Assembly: GCA_019671005.1 (NCBI GenBank)
Contig: CM033745.1
Span: forward strand, 20,946,921-21,010,920
From: Hibiscus mutabilis
Lineage: Eukaryota; Streptophyta; Magnoliopsida; Malvales; Malvaceae
Length of the DNA stretch: 64,000 bases
Direction of reading: 5' to 3'
How positions within the stretch are numbered: position 1 is the stretch's first letter; the number at the start of each line of letters is the position of its first letter. The notes under the pieces are model-generated. The model had not been told where the DNA came from, ran no database searches, and worked only from the letters and a program-made list of their open reading frames with translations. Below, piece after piece: positions 11,064 to 23,365 of this stretch. A program made the translations under genes and the position numbers.

Positions 11064-14000
11064 TGTAATGCCACGGTTTTGGGCCAAGGAGTTTCTAGGT
11101 TAATTAGATGGCCTGGTGGATCGAGATTAGAGATTTGAGTCAAATTCAGGATAAAAATCAGAATAAATATTTTTGTGTGAGAAAATATATGGGCAAATAT
11201 CTTAAAATCAGTATTTAATATATGGATATTTTTGGTAAAGTCAATTTTGAAAAGTGGATTTTGGAAATTGGACATTTTGGCTAGTGACCAAAATGTAAAG
11301 AATGAAAAACTATTTTTAGTAACTATTTTAAAAAATGGTCAAATCTTAGAATCTTTAAGGAGATAATTTACCAAATCTTTTAATATGATTTTTCTCTCAA
11401 TTTTGATTATTTTAAATGAGTTTTAATTAGTGAATTAAAGGGAATTTAATTAAGGAATGGTAGTTATTTTCTTAAAACCACTTTTGACGTAACTTTTTCT
11501 CTCAAAGTTTCTTCAGCCAAACACTCTCTTTTGCATCAAATATTTGGGGTCAAGTTGTTGATTTCTTAATTTATTGATTTCTAATGGATTCTTCAATATG
11601 GTTTTTTTTTAAATCTTATTGTTTTCCTTTGTTTTTTAAGAGTAAAACATCCAATTGAGAGGAAATTCACTCATTAGAGGTAAGGTTCATTCTTCTCCTC
11701 TAATGAATGGTTCTTTACTGAAATTCCTAAGTATTTGATCCTTGTTTAATGTTTCCTAATGAGTTCTAATAGTTTAATTATAGAAAATTGGTTAAATCAA
11801 GGTTTAATTGATGAGATTAAGTGATTTTTGTTTTGGATATGTTTTGATGTGTTCATGATTGGTTATAATCATAATTTTGATGGTTGATAATGTTAATAGG
11901 TTGGTTTTAACATTGGAATCCCGAAACCAAGTGAATCTCTAATTTCCTAGGTTGTTAATGTTGTGTTTTTGGTGAGTTATGGGTGTTTTATGAATGCTGG
12001 AGGTATAAGGATGATGTTAGGTTGTTTTTGGATGTTAATTGAAGGTAATTGATGGATTAAACCTTTAGGTTTTGGCTGTGTTAAGTTTGGAAGGTGTTTT
12101 ATGTTGATTTTGGTTGTTGTAGAGGGGTTTTGGTTAGTGTTGTTGCGGATTAGTGTTGCTGAGTCTTTGAATGCATTTGGATGCATTGAATCGTCTATTT
12201 TTGTGTGGTTAAATTATGGGTGATTGATCCTCAAGCTTGTGACACCATTGTGGAAGCTTTGGAGCAGTATTTCGCATTGGCAGACGAAGTTTTGCATAGT
12301 CGGTGAGTGTGAATGTGGATTTCAGCTTTGAAATGGTTTATATGTAATTATGGGAGTTTAAATTAAGCTTGAAATGCTAGTTTAAACTCAAAAGTAAGTA
12401 TGATGAGATTTCTCCCTCGGTTGCATTTTGGGGAAATTGGTTTTATGCACTTGTATTTCAATTACATGGTACCTACTGTTTAAGCATGTTTTGAGTATGT
12501 TTTATACTAATTTTTGATCATATATTGATGATGGATGCATTGGGAAAATGGTCCATGTAAGTATTAGAATTACTTGTAAATGCATGGCAAATGATACGGT
12601 TTAAAATGGTTTCAGATATAGTTGGTCTGCCATAGGATTGATATTGCATTATAATGAGTCGCCTCGGGTATTGAGGGGTTTATGTGTACCGAATACTCCA
12701 CCATGAGTACCCTAACGGTTGAGGGGTTATATTGTACTGAAAACTCCCAATAGTGGATTATACATCTAATAAATGATTGGGTTGTGATGATACCCGGTTG
12801 TGATTGTACCTTAATTCTGGTTGAGATTGTATGAAGTGTTGAGAGGACACTTGTTGAATCCGTGTATCCGATGTAATATTTTGTAAAGTGGAACTTGATT
12901 TATGATCACTTGAAAGCCAATATAATTGATATTGATGGATTATGTTGTATAATGATGGTATATACATGGTTACTCTTTAAGCCTTGCATATGGCCTGTTA
13001 TTCATGGAAAGCTTAAATTGACGGTTTGCAAATGGGGATTTTGTTGTTGATCCATGATACATGTTGCATATGGTTTAATATGCAGATTTTTGGAAATGTT
13101 AAGTGCATGGTTTGTAAGGCAAGATGTTTTAATGAGATTTTTAAGTGGTTTTGATAATCGATTTTAATTGCATTGATGGTGGTTGTTCTTGAGCACTCCT
13201 CACTAAGCCTAGTGTGCTTACGCTCTCTTTGTCCATCAATGCAGAGAATTAAAGGTTGGGGGCAGCGAGCAAGCGAAGGGGAATACAAGGACTTGAACTA
13301 TTCAAAAGTATGGTTTTTGAACTAAACTAATAGTAATAAAGGCAATGGGGTTCATTGTTGTTTGGGAGGGTTATTTTCTAAACTTCCGTTATGTACAAGC
13401 TTATATTGTTGTTGTGGAGTTGTGTGGGGGATTTAAATGTTCATTTTTTGAGGTGGATTTATGTTTCATTCATTGGATGGATTGGTTTTTAGGAAGCATG
13501 CCTCTATATCTATGATTGAAGTATGTTCCTATGATTTGATCACTTTTCTTTGATATTCTAGCATGGTTTGATCTTTAGTTTAGTGGTGTACATGTTTATG
13601 GCTTGTTAAAGCATGATTGAATCCACTAATGTATGAAAAACCAGCAAAATTGGAAAATACAAGTTAGAGCGTGTCGATCTATGGGGCCTTGTATCAGTAC
13701 GAGTAAGCTAGAAAAAGGCATGGGATCCATACACGAGAGGCCATATTGGTACAAGTTTTAGCTACTAAAATCCATGGTTTTGCAAATGTGCCCGCGTACC
13801 GATATGCCTTGGTCCTGTACTAGTATGATCCTATTGGTTTGAAGCCTTGTATCAGTACGGGTGCCCACGTACCGATACCAGCTGTCATTATTTCAGTTAA
13901 TGTGTTGTTTGAGAGTTTTTGATTCTTTCATTTTGGTCCCTAATATTCGTGAATGCAATTGTATGCTTTTGAATGATTGTTTTGAGTTGAAATTTGGCAA

Positions 14001-14303
14001 GGAAACATGTAATATGATTAGTTGAGGATTGGTAACCCAAATTTTAACTAAGTCCTCATAACTTTCTAGATTTGCAATGTGGTCCCTAAATTGCAAATAT
14101 GTGCAATTAGATGTCAATTCGAGGCCCGATGCTGTTGATATTTCACCCCCTGCCAGCATGCACACCTTAGGACATAATGTCGCATCTAGAAAAGATAAAA
14201 AAATGGACCTAAGTTTAGTTAATCGATTTGTGTTTGTTTCGACAAAGCCAATGTAGCTCACTCGATTCGGGTTGGGCGTCTAGACCGGATCGAGGGGGTT
14301 ACA
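11064..14303 (+). mobile_element. Solo LTR of a chromovirus inserted in the Athila protease region
   Basis: It starts TGTAATGCC and ends GAGGGGGTTACA. Flanking pentamers are TAAGT (11059-11063) and CAAAT (14304-14308), a plausible 5-bp duplication with two transitions. Athila coding sequence resumes on the far side. The first 340 bp are clearly similar to the reverse complement of 49075-49432, so it is the same broad family as chromovirus T. It contains a pentamer-rich block (about 12655-12750) and a cluster of GTACCGATAC-like palindromes at 13660-13885. No protein product recognised. Confidence 0.85.
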
Positions 14304-14694
14304 CAAATATAGATATCAACATGGTGGAATATTGCCACGTAATAAATTTAAACCCCCTAAACATTCTATTAAACAATCACCTTCTCTTGAGTTGAATTCA
14401 TTACAAGAGCAATTGAAATATGCTTGCTTGGGAAAGTATAGCACCTTGCCCATGATAATTTCTTCTCAGCTGCAGTCTGAACAAGAAAGAGAGGTAGCAA
14501 ATCCTAAGCACTATTGGGGTGCTGACTTAAGCCAAAATCTCATTAGATTTACAAAGAATAGGTAATTCGATTTCCAAATGGTTGTTCAAAGCCACCACGA
14601 AAAAAACACGTTTCCTTATTGAACAATCGGGAGTTTGAAAAACTTAAAGGCATTAAGGTCTTCAGTTTCCTACACTAGTTATTTAAGGAAAGAA
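14304..14694 (+). pseudogene. Athila-type protease-RT linker, continuation
   Basis: After the solo LTR the Athila frame resumes with the proline-rich stretch and the LKYACLGKYSTLPMIIS block, a well-known conserved position just upstream of Athila RT. About 14580-14694 I no longer recognise the family. It is cut off at 14695 by chromovirus I. The RT, RNase H and integrase of this Athila copy are not seen; its 3' region appears at 37517. Confidence 0.82.
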
Positions 14695-17361
14695 TGTAAC
14701 ATCCCAAAACTGGGCCTAGTCAGAATTTGAATTTGGTGACTGAAAATCATACACTGAAAAGAAAAAATATAATTGACATTTGACCAAGTGGTCAATTGTT
14801 GGATTGTGGAATCCCAATTAAGCATTGATATTGTTTAAGGACCCCATTGTAAGCTTTAAACTTGTTTTAGTGACTCAATTGTAGAAATTGGAAGTTTGAG
14901 GGTAAAGATGTAAATAATAGAAAATTGAAGGACTAATCTTGCGATTAGCCCCTCCTCAAGCTTCATCACCACATACGTAGGATGCTTGAGTTATCTTCCT
15001 TCAATTGAAGGAAAGCTCAATTAAGCAAATAGGAAAAGGAATGAAAGGAATAGGAAGCTTACCTGTTACCAAAATTAAGCCAAGTAGTTTAGTCATCATC
15101 TTCTTCCTCTTTACATCAAGCAAGCACCTCCATTAGAGGGATTATCCAAGCTTAGTTTTCTTCCATTTTTCAATCCTATATTGTAGCGATTGATCAGGTA
15201 AGCAAAAGCCCACAATTGGTTTATGGATTCCAAGGCCAAAATCATGTTTAATATCAAGTTTAAGAATTGAGGAACCCTAGAAATTCTCTAGGGATATCAT
15301 AGCTTAATTTTTATTATTTTTCATAGTTATTGAGTTGCTATGAATCTATTATCGGTATTGAAATCCTTGTAAATCCTTGTTTCATTGTATCTCAAGAAAA
15401 TTGAGGTGAAGACTCACCAAATCCTTCCAATTCCACCAATTCCAAGAACAAGGGAGTTGTCATCTAAGAGCCTTGAAAGCCTTTGAATCATCGGTGAGTG
15501 TAGTCGGAGTCAAGGGATTGGCTAGGTGCCCTTCCCAAATTCATTGATATTGAATTATTGAATCATCATCATTGACCAAGGTATGTTTGCATTGAAACCT
15601 CATGAGAGGTGCTAACGGTAAGCTTTGGTAAGTTCATTACATTACCAAGTTGATTATCGAATCTTTACATGATCATTGATATAATTAAGTGTTGAAAAAG
15701 GCTTTAATGAACATGCCATATGATTACTGTTATTGTTACCGTATTGTTATTACTACCGTTATTGTTATTGTTGTTGTCATTGGCATTGGTAAGTATCGAA
15801 ATCCTTGGATACGAATAGACATGGGATACAATTGGCATGCCATAGAATTCATGAGCTCATTGGTAAGGAGTGGACTACGGTCCTTGAGCTAAGGCTCTCA
15901 TTGGCGATGTTGGTGAGACGTGGTTGAGTTGGTCTTATTGGTGATGTTGGTGGATATTGACCGTTCATTGTTGGAGATGTTGGTTGGGAATTCTTGTATC
16001 CACATTACATGTCGATCCAAGGAAAAATAAGTGAATAAGTATTGCAAGTATTGTTATGATATGTTTTGAGATGCATTTTCATTGTTATATATGTCATGGT
16101 TTTCATTGGTGCTCATATTGTAGCTTATGACTACCTCTCTAGGCTAAGCAAGTTTAATGCATCTCATTTCCATGCATTTTCAAGTTAAAGCATAGTTGGA
16201 TTGAGGATCGGAGCAAGGAAAGTTTTTGAAGAAAGTCATTATACTATATGTAATGTTAATATAGTCCTTAAACTCCAAGAATGGTGGCATAAGGTCTAGA
16301 AAAGTTGGTTTAGTCCCACTTTGCATGTACATGTGGTCCACTATGTTAAAAGGGTTAAAATTCACATTTTGGTTATGTTAGTGTTTTGGTTAAAAGCACC
16401 AAATATGCATATTTGGCCTAAGTAGTGAAAACATGGTGAATGGATTCATTTAATCATGAAATTTTGCATGCTAATTGATTTTAGTGTTTAAAAGTTGCTG
16501 GTAAAAATTCATTGCACTTGTACATCATTAAACGGGTCAAATTGAGTAAAAACCAGAAGAAATATGTCATTATAGTGCAGGCGTACCGATACAGGTCAAG
16601 CTGTTTCAGTATGGCCTTACATATTTGGTCAGTCAAAGCTTAAGTCAACTGGGGCATACTGATATGGGCTCAGGACGTTTCGATATGAAAGTTGATAGTA
16701 AGGTTGGGGAATTTAATTGTATCGATAAGGACTTAGGGCATATTGAAACGAGTTAACCATAGTCAACTGTTATCGATACAACCCGAGTAGTATCGAAACA
16801 AGTAAGCATCGTTAGCATCTGAGATTTGAACCTGTGCAAATCGGTATCGATATGGCCTTAAGCATATCAAAACAGGGGTCAACGGTCAAGTCAAATTAGA
16901 TCAACTCGTATCGGTACAACCCTTAGGTGTTTCGATATGGTGATAGTTAATTCTGTTAATGGGCTATGAACATTGTTTTAAATAGTTTACAGATTGGCCA
17001 TTAAGTATTTCATGGTTTAATTGAACTAGTAAATGAGCTCCTATTAAACTAAAAATTTTCATGAATATTAACCATTGGTTAAATTTCATTATAGTATAGT
17101 TAGTTCATGAAATGACCATTAAATTGTACAAATTATAGTTTAGCCCCTAAAACTTGCATAAGTCTAAAATTAGTCAATAAAGTGTAAATCCAAGCATAGT
17201 ATTGAGTTTGTAGCCTATTGTACTGATTATGCATGGTTAGTCAAACATGTTATTGTTTGATTATTGTACTATGATTCAATTTCATCGTACCATTCACCGC
17301 TTTGTTCATCGGTAGCGTTCTCTGACCCGGTTCTCTATTAGGCCGAGTGGGGGATGTTACA
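14695..17361 (+). mobile_element. 5' LTR of chromovirus I (2.67 kb)
   Basis: It starts TGTAACATCCC and ends GGGGGATGTTACA, followed by a primer-binding site. Its first 1.3 kb pairs with the 3' LTR at 22066-23365 and its 16850-17010 part with 37229-37516. It contains the GACTACGGTCC module at 15871-15990 and a palindrome cluster at 16575-16935. Confidence 0.92.
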
Positions 17362-17365
17362 ATTG

Positions 17366-17378
17366 TGGTATCAGAGCT
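17366..17378 (+). promoter_or_regulatory. Primer-binding site of chromovirus I
   Basis: TGGTATCAGAGCT begins four bases after the LTR end and is complementary to plant initiator tRNA-Met. It sets plus orientation. Confidence 0.93.
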
Positions 17379-17568
17379 AGAGTTTAGTCAATTCTAGGAC
17401 TAAACTAAAGTCTGTTGCATAGTTATTGTATTGCATAGCCACCTAGGATTTTAATTTGTTGTATTGTAACTTGCAACTAATTCAATCATTCTTCTTTTTA
17501 TAGTGTAAAGAAGTTTGGCTCCGATAAGACTCATGAAGAAGTTGAGCACACGGTTGGCTCCTCGACCA

Positions 17569-18640
17569 ATGGCGAGGAGAAAAGGGGAAGAATCCTCCTA
17601 ATCTGCCAGCAGTCCTACACGATCCATTGAACACTGAGCCTGTGTTACATGCTGCTCAGTTCGAGTGTTATAAGAACATGACCGAGATGTTCAAACAGTT
17701 CATGGCTACCCTTAAATCTAAACAGTCTACACAATCTTCCGTAGCTACTACTTCTGTAAACTGAGACCCTATTAACAAGCTAGCTCAACATCGAGCTACT
17801 ACTTTCGCGAGTAAGGCCGAACATGACCCTTAAGTAGCAGAGCATTGGCTAGATAGCACGATAAGGATTTTAACTAAGCAACTACAGTGCTAATGAGCAT
17901 AAACTCAAGTGTGCCTTGACCCTGTTGACTAATAAAGCCTTAAGTTTATGGGAAACCACGACTCTTACCGCTCACAAAGAAGCTGTAACCTAGGAGTTCT
18001 TTTTGCAAGAGTTCAAGAAGAAGTATATCAGTAAACATTACTTAGCCGAAAGGTGAGATATCTTCTTGCACCTAAAATAAGGTGGGAGACTAGTGGAGTA
18101 GCATATCTATGACCTATGTAAGTATTACAAGTATAGGGTTGAATATATCAAGAAACAAGAAGAAAAGTGTACAATGTTCATTGTAGGTATGAGTGATGAG
18201 CTATGACCTTTGTTTACTGCTATGGGAATCAAAGATTTCCAAGAGTTTATGAATCGAGCAATCTCCACCGAAGCTGCTCAGAGGTCGCATCGGTTTAATA
18301 TGCCTAACTGATTTGAGAAGAGGCCACGAGATGAGTCACGACCCCCTCTACCATATAAGAAAGGCAAGCAACAATAAGGGTATAAGCAATCTTATCATCA
18401 GCAATCCTTTAGATCAGGTGATTTTTTCAAGCCACAATCAATGTCTTAGTTAGCTGCAAGACCGCCTCCATTGAGAGTACTAGAGGATCCAGACGGGAGT
18501 CATAGTTCCCTATTTGTAATTTCTGTCAAAGAAGGCACCCCACGATACAATTTTGCAAGCAAACTGGAGCATGTTTCTTTTGTTGCGAACAAGGCCACTA
18601 TATTAAAGATTGTCCAATGAACACCTCCAAATCTTCTGCA
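17569..18640 (+). pseudogene. Chromovirus I gag, broken
   Basis: The probable start is the ATG at 17569 (basic MARRKG start); a frameshift follows soon after. A capsid-like region (around 17790-18310) contains the W-E-F-FLQEFKKKY(I/V)S block usual in Tekay-type gag. The CCHC zinc knuckle at 18572-18613, CFFCCEQGHYIKDC, is intact, unlike the knuckles of T and V. Many stops sit at Arg, Gln or Trp positions (for example a TGA in place of CGA near 18208 and a TAA in place of CAA near 18376). Confidence 0.88.
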
Positions 18641-18779
18641 CCAATGGTTCATATATCCCCTGCTTTATCTTTTAGGGGTAAAGGAGCAAGACAAGATGTA
18701 TCAAGAGCTTCTAGTAGATCTGGTGGCTCTGTAAGGGCTCTTGACCGACAAGAATCTAAAACATCGGCCCAAGTTTACC

Positions 18780-19200
18780 ATGTGAGGAGCCGAGAGAAGG
18801 ATGAGGACCCTGATGTAATTGCAGGTACTGTTGAACTGTATACTCATTCTATTTATGCATTGATTGATCTTGAATCCATCTATTCCTTTATAAGTATTGT
18901 GTTGATTAAGAGATTTAAGTTAATATCAGAGCCTATAGTGTCCAAGCTCATCGTGACCAACCCTTTAGGGGATAGTGTTGTAATTGGGCTAGTATACAAG
19001 AATTGTCCCCTTGTGATTCAAGGGATACCTTTTCTGGACAACCTTATGGCCCTCCGTATACATAAGTTCAATGTTATTTTGGGGCTTGATTGTCTCAGAG
19101 AGCATCAAGCTTGGGTAGACTGTTCGAAGAGGAAGTTGTTGTATGCTACCGTGAGTAAGGAAGAATCACAGTTGCAAGATATAGACACTGTGCAAGAGTT
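18780..19200 (+). pseudogene. Chromovirus I aspartic protease, catalytic motif altered
   Basis: Open for its whole length, ending in the ILGLDCL flap-side motif near 19080. The catalytic Asp is kept at 18866-18868, but the following Ser-Gly are Leu-Glu (ALIDLESIYSF), so the active-site loop is destroyed although the frame stays open. Confidence 0.85.
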
Positions 19201-20520
19201 TCCTGGTGTGTTTCCTGATGATCTTTTGTGTTTACCACCTACACTAAGGTCAAATTTGGGATTGAAGTACAACCTGGAACCACTCTAGTTTCTATTGAAC
19301 CTTATCGGATGGCACCAATAGAACTCACCGAGCTTAAAGTGCAAATTCAATACTTGTTAGACAAGGGTTTTATTCAATCGAGTTCCTCGCCTTGGGGAGC
19401 TCCGATCCTCTTTGTCAATAAGAAAGATGGATCAATGCGTCTTTGTATTGATTATCTACAATTGAACAAGCTCATAATCAAGAATAAGTAACCTTTGCCG
19501 AGGATCGATGTCTTGTTTGATCAATTGAAAGATACAACGTTCTTTTCTAAGATTGACCTGAAGTTTGGATACTATCAGATGAAAGTGAAGAGTACAATGT
19601 GCCCAAGATGGCTTTCTGTACAAGATATGGCCACTATGAATTCTTGGTTATGCCCTTGGGTTAACCAATGCACCGACTACCTTTATGGATCTCATGAATT
19701 AGGTTTTTAGACCCTATATTGATAAATTTGTTGTGGCATTCATAGACAATATATTGATTTATTCCCAAAGTCAAGTTGAACATCGTGAACATCTTCGTAT
19801 TGTACTTTAGACTCTTCAGGAGAAATAATTATATGCCAAGTTCAGCAAGTGCGAGTTCTGGCTCACCCAAGTCTCATTTTTTGGCCATGTGATCTTTGTT
19901 GAAGGCATTCAAGTAGATCCAAAGAAGATCCAAGATATAGTGGAATGGAAACCACTAAAGAACGTAGCTGAGGTTCATAGCTTTCTCGGTCTCCCTGGCT
20001 ATTATAGGAGATTCGTTAAAGGATTCTCTATAATAGAAAATCCATTAACTAAACTCCTATGGAAGGATGCTCTTTTTGAATGGACCGAGAAGCAACAAAG
20101 AAGTTTTGACCAACTGAAGCAAGTATTGACTCATGCACCGGTTCTGGTCCAACCCGAGTTTGGGAAGGATTACACTGTGTATAGTGATGTTTCGCACCAG
20201 GGGTCAAGGTGCGTATTGATGCAAGAAGGCAAGGTTGTTGCTTATGAATCAAGGCAACTAAAACCACATGAAATGAACTATCCTACTCATAACATTGAAT
20301 TGTCCGTGGTTGTCTTTGCATTAAAAATCTAGAGACATTATCTTTACAGAGAAAAATGTTACCTATACACCGACCACAAGAGCCTTAAGTATTTGTTGAC
20401 ACAAAAAGAACTCAATCTTCGTTAAAAGAGATGGATGGAACTCCTCAAAGACTATGTCCTTGTTATTGATTACCATCCAGGTAAGGCCAACGTGGTAGCA
20501 GATGCGCTTAGCCGTTGGCC
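19201..20520 (+). pseudogene. Chromovirus I reverse transcriptase and RNase H, broken
   Basis: RT blocks appear in order: PYRMAPIEL, KKDGSMRLCIDY, FFSKIDL, then after a frameshift near 19590 the YGHYEFLVMP block. The polymerase box is FIDNILIYS at about 19739-19765, with the second catalytic Asp changed to Asn (GAC to AAC). RT thumb and RNase H follow in 19889-20520, including YSDVS where the first RNase H Asp is kept, and the terminal VVADALSR motif. Stops at Trp and Gln codons interrupt the RNase H part (TAG near 20331, TAA near 20422). Confidence 0.9.
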
Positions 20521-20599
20521 TTTACCTACTCCCCAGGCTATTAATGCTTATTTCCAACTCTAAAAGCACCATGGTTTCATAGCTGAACTTCAAGTTCAG

Positions 20600-22035
20600 T
20601 CCACTATTGTGATGAGAATCAAATCCCTACAAGAACAAGATCCTGAATTACAAGCCATTTCTTCTAAGCTTCAGAATAATCCTGACCATGATTTCAAGAT
20701 TAATTTCGAAGGACCCTTGTGCTTCCTTAATAGAATATGTGTGCCCAATGATGAGTCCCTTCATAATGAAATTCTCAAGGAAGCCCATTTTAGCCCTTAC
20801 TCAGTTCACCTAGGAGCAATAAACATGTACAAAGACCTACGGGAATTGTATTGGTGGCCTGGCATGAAAGTAGCTATCATAGAATTCGTATCAAGGTGTC
20901 TCATATGTAAGCGAGTTAAGGCTGAGCACCGTAGCCCTACCAGACTGTTGCAACCCATTGAGTTCCCTCAGTGGGAATGAGAGAAGATAACCATGGACTT
21001 TGTCAGTGGTTTATCGTTGACCCTAGCCAAGCATGATGCTATTTGGGTTATTGTAGATCGTTTCACTAAGTCAGCACTCTTCATACCAATTAGAATGGAT
21101 TACATCTTCCTAAACTGGCTTACTTGTATATCAAGAAAGTCATTTAACTCCACGGTATGCCATAGTCTATCGTCTCTGATCAGGATCCACGATTTTCATA
21201 TCGATTTTAGAGGTCATTGTAAGGAGCTTTGGGCACTAGAGTCAATCTTAGTACAACGTCCCTCAATATGATGGCCAATCAGAAAGGGTAATCTTTATAT
21301 TAAAAGATATGCTCCGTGCTTGTATTATTGACTTCGAGGGATAGTGGGAGAGATCCCTACCTCTCGTTGAGTTTTCTTACAATAACAGCTACCAAGCATC
21401 CATAGGCATGGCACCGTATGAAGCATTGTATGGTAGGAAGTGTAGACCACCGCTATGTTGGTCTGAACTCGGTGAAGGCAAGGTGTTGGGCCTTGACTTA
21501 CTTTGGGAAACTGAAGAACGGGTAACCATTATCCGTGACCATTTGAAGGCCGTCTTCGACCGAAAAAAGGCCTATGCTGACCTCAAAAGAAAATATATAT
21601 AGTTTGATGTTGGTGAGAAAGCATTATTAAAAGTCTCCCAATGAAAGAAGATTTTTTGATTTTGTAAAAAGGGGAAGTTGAGCCCCCGATTCATTGGACC
21701 TTTCGAGGTGATTAAAAGAATTGGCCCCATGGCCTACCAACTAGCATTGCCCCAAGTGTTGAGCAAGATCCATGATGTGTTCCATGTATTGATGCTTCAC
21801 AAGTACAGATTTGATCCATCACATGTTTTAGAGCCCGAATCTGTAGAACTCCAACCTAATTTTGAGCACGAGGAGGAACCTGTGCAAATATTGACAAGGG
21901 GGTCAAGAGACATCGAAATAAAAACATACCACTAGTTAAAGTATTGTGGAGGAATCACAAGGCTGAAGAAGCTATATGGGAACCAGAGGAAATGAGAAGT
22001 CTGTACCCGCATCTCTTCAATTTAGGTAAAAAATT
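20600..22035 (+). pseudogene. Chromovirus I integrase with C-terminal chromodomain, broken
   Basis: The integrase zinc-binding HHCC domain is at 20760-20925 (two His around EAHFSPYSVHLG, then CLICK). The catalytic core starts with MDFVSGL at 20994, has a frameshift before the second Asp, and reaches the YEALYGRKCR block near 21417. The GPF module is at 21680-21830. A chromodomain-like end (VKVLWRNHKAEEA type) lies near 21870-22015 in a shifted frame. The chromodomain places the element in the chromovirus branch; long LTRs and order agree with Tekay/Del. A TGA replaces a Trp codon near 20978. Confidence 0.9.
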
Positions 22036-22051
22036 TGAGGATGAATTTTTC

Positions 22052-22065
22052 TTTAGGGGGAAAGT
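22052..22065 (+). promoter_or_regulatory. Polypurine tract of chromovirus I
   Basis: AGGGGGAAAG runs directly into the TG of the 3' LTR, where second-strand priming occurs. Confidence 0.82.
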
Positions 22066-23365
22066 TGTAACATCCCAAAACTGGGCCTAGTCAGAATTTG
22101 ATTCAGGTGACCAAAAATCTTACACCGAAAAAAAATATATAATTGACCTTTGACCAAGTGGTTAATTGTTGGATTATGGAATTCCAATTGAGCATTGATA
22201 TTGTTTAAGGACCCCATTGTAAGCTTTAAAATTGTTTTAGTGTCTCAATTGTGAAAATTGGAAGTTTGGGGTAAAGATGTAAAGAATATAAAATCGAAGG
22301 ACTAATCTTGCGGTTAGCCCCTCCTTGAGCTTAATCGCCACACACATGGGATGCTTGAGTTAGCTTCCTTCAATTAAAGGAAAGCTCAATTAAGAAAATA
22401 GTAAAAGGAAAGAAAGGAATAGGAAGCTTACCGGTTACCAAAATTAAGCTAAGTAGCTTAGTCATCATCTTCTTCCTCCTTACATCAAGCAAGCACCTCC
22501 ATTAGAGGGATTATCCAAGCTCAGTTTTCTTCCATTTTTCAATCCTATATTGTAGCGATCTATCATGTAATCAAAAGCCGTCAATTGGTTTACTGATTCT
22601 AAGGCTAATATCATGTTTAATATCAAGTTTAAGAATCAAGGAACCCTAGAAATTCTCTAGGGATAACATAGCTTAATTGTTATTGTTTTTCATAGATATT
22701 GAGTTTCTATGAATCTATTATCGGTATTGAAATCCTTGTTAATCCATGTTTCATTGTAGCTCAAGAAAATCAAGGTGAAGAATCACCAAATCCTTCCAAT
22801 TCCACCAAGTCCAAGAACAAGGGAGTTGTCATCCGGGAGCCTTGAAAGCCTCAGAATCATCGGCGAGTGTAGCCGGTGTCAAGGGATTGGCTAGGTGCCT
22901 TTCCCAAATTCATTGATATTGAATTATTGAATTATTGAATCATCATCATTGACCAAGGTATGTTTGCATTGAAACCTCATGAGAGGTGCTAACGGTAAGC
23001 TCATTACATTACCAAGTTGATTACTAAATCTTTATACGATCATTGATATAATTAAGTATTGAAAAAGGCTTTAATGAACATGCCATATGATTATTGTTAT
23101 TACTACCGTTATTGTTCTTGCTATTGTCATTGGCATTGGTAAATATCGAAATCCTTGGATACAAATGGACATGGGGTACAATTCGCATGCCATAGAATTC
23201 ATGAGCTCATTGGTAAGGAGTGGACTACGGTCCTTGAGCTAAGGCTCTCATTGGCGATGTTGGTGGGACGTGGTTGAGTTGGTCTTATTGGCAATGTTGG
23301 CGGATATTGACCATTCATTGTTGGTGATGTTGGTTGGGAATTCACATATCCACATTATATGTCGA
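22066..23365 (+). mobile_element. 3' LTR of chromovirus I, first part
   Basis: It repeats 14695-16015 with roughly one difference in ten to twenty bases by eye, including the GACTACGGTCC module at 23221-23340. Homology stops at 23365, where minus-strand element II begins. The junction shares the dinucleotide GA between the two partners. The matching LTR stretch 16016-16849 is missing, and LTR I resumes at 37229. Confidence 0.9.

Noticed and set aside
15689..15892. Low-complexity Ile/Val/Tyr-rich frame
   Set aside because: It comes from TTATTG / TTACCG simple repeats in LTR I, with a different repeat number in the 3' LTR (about 23090-23130).
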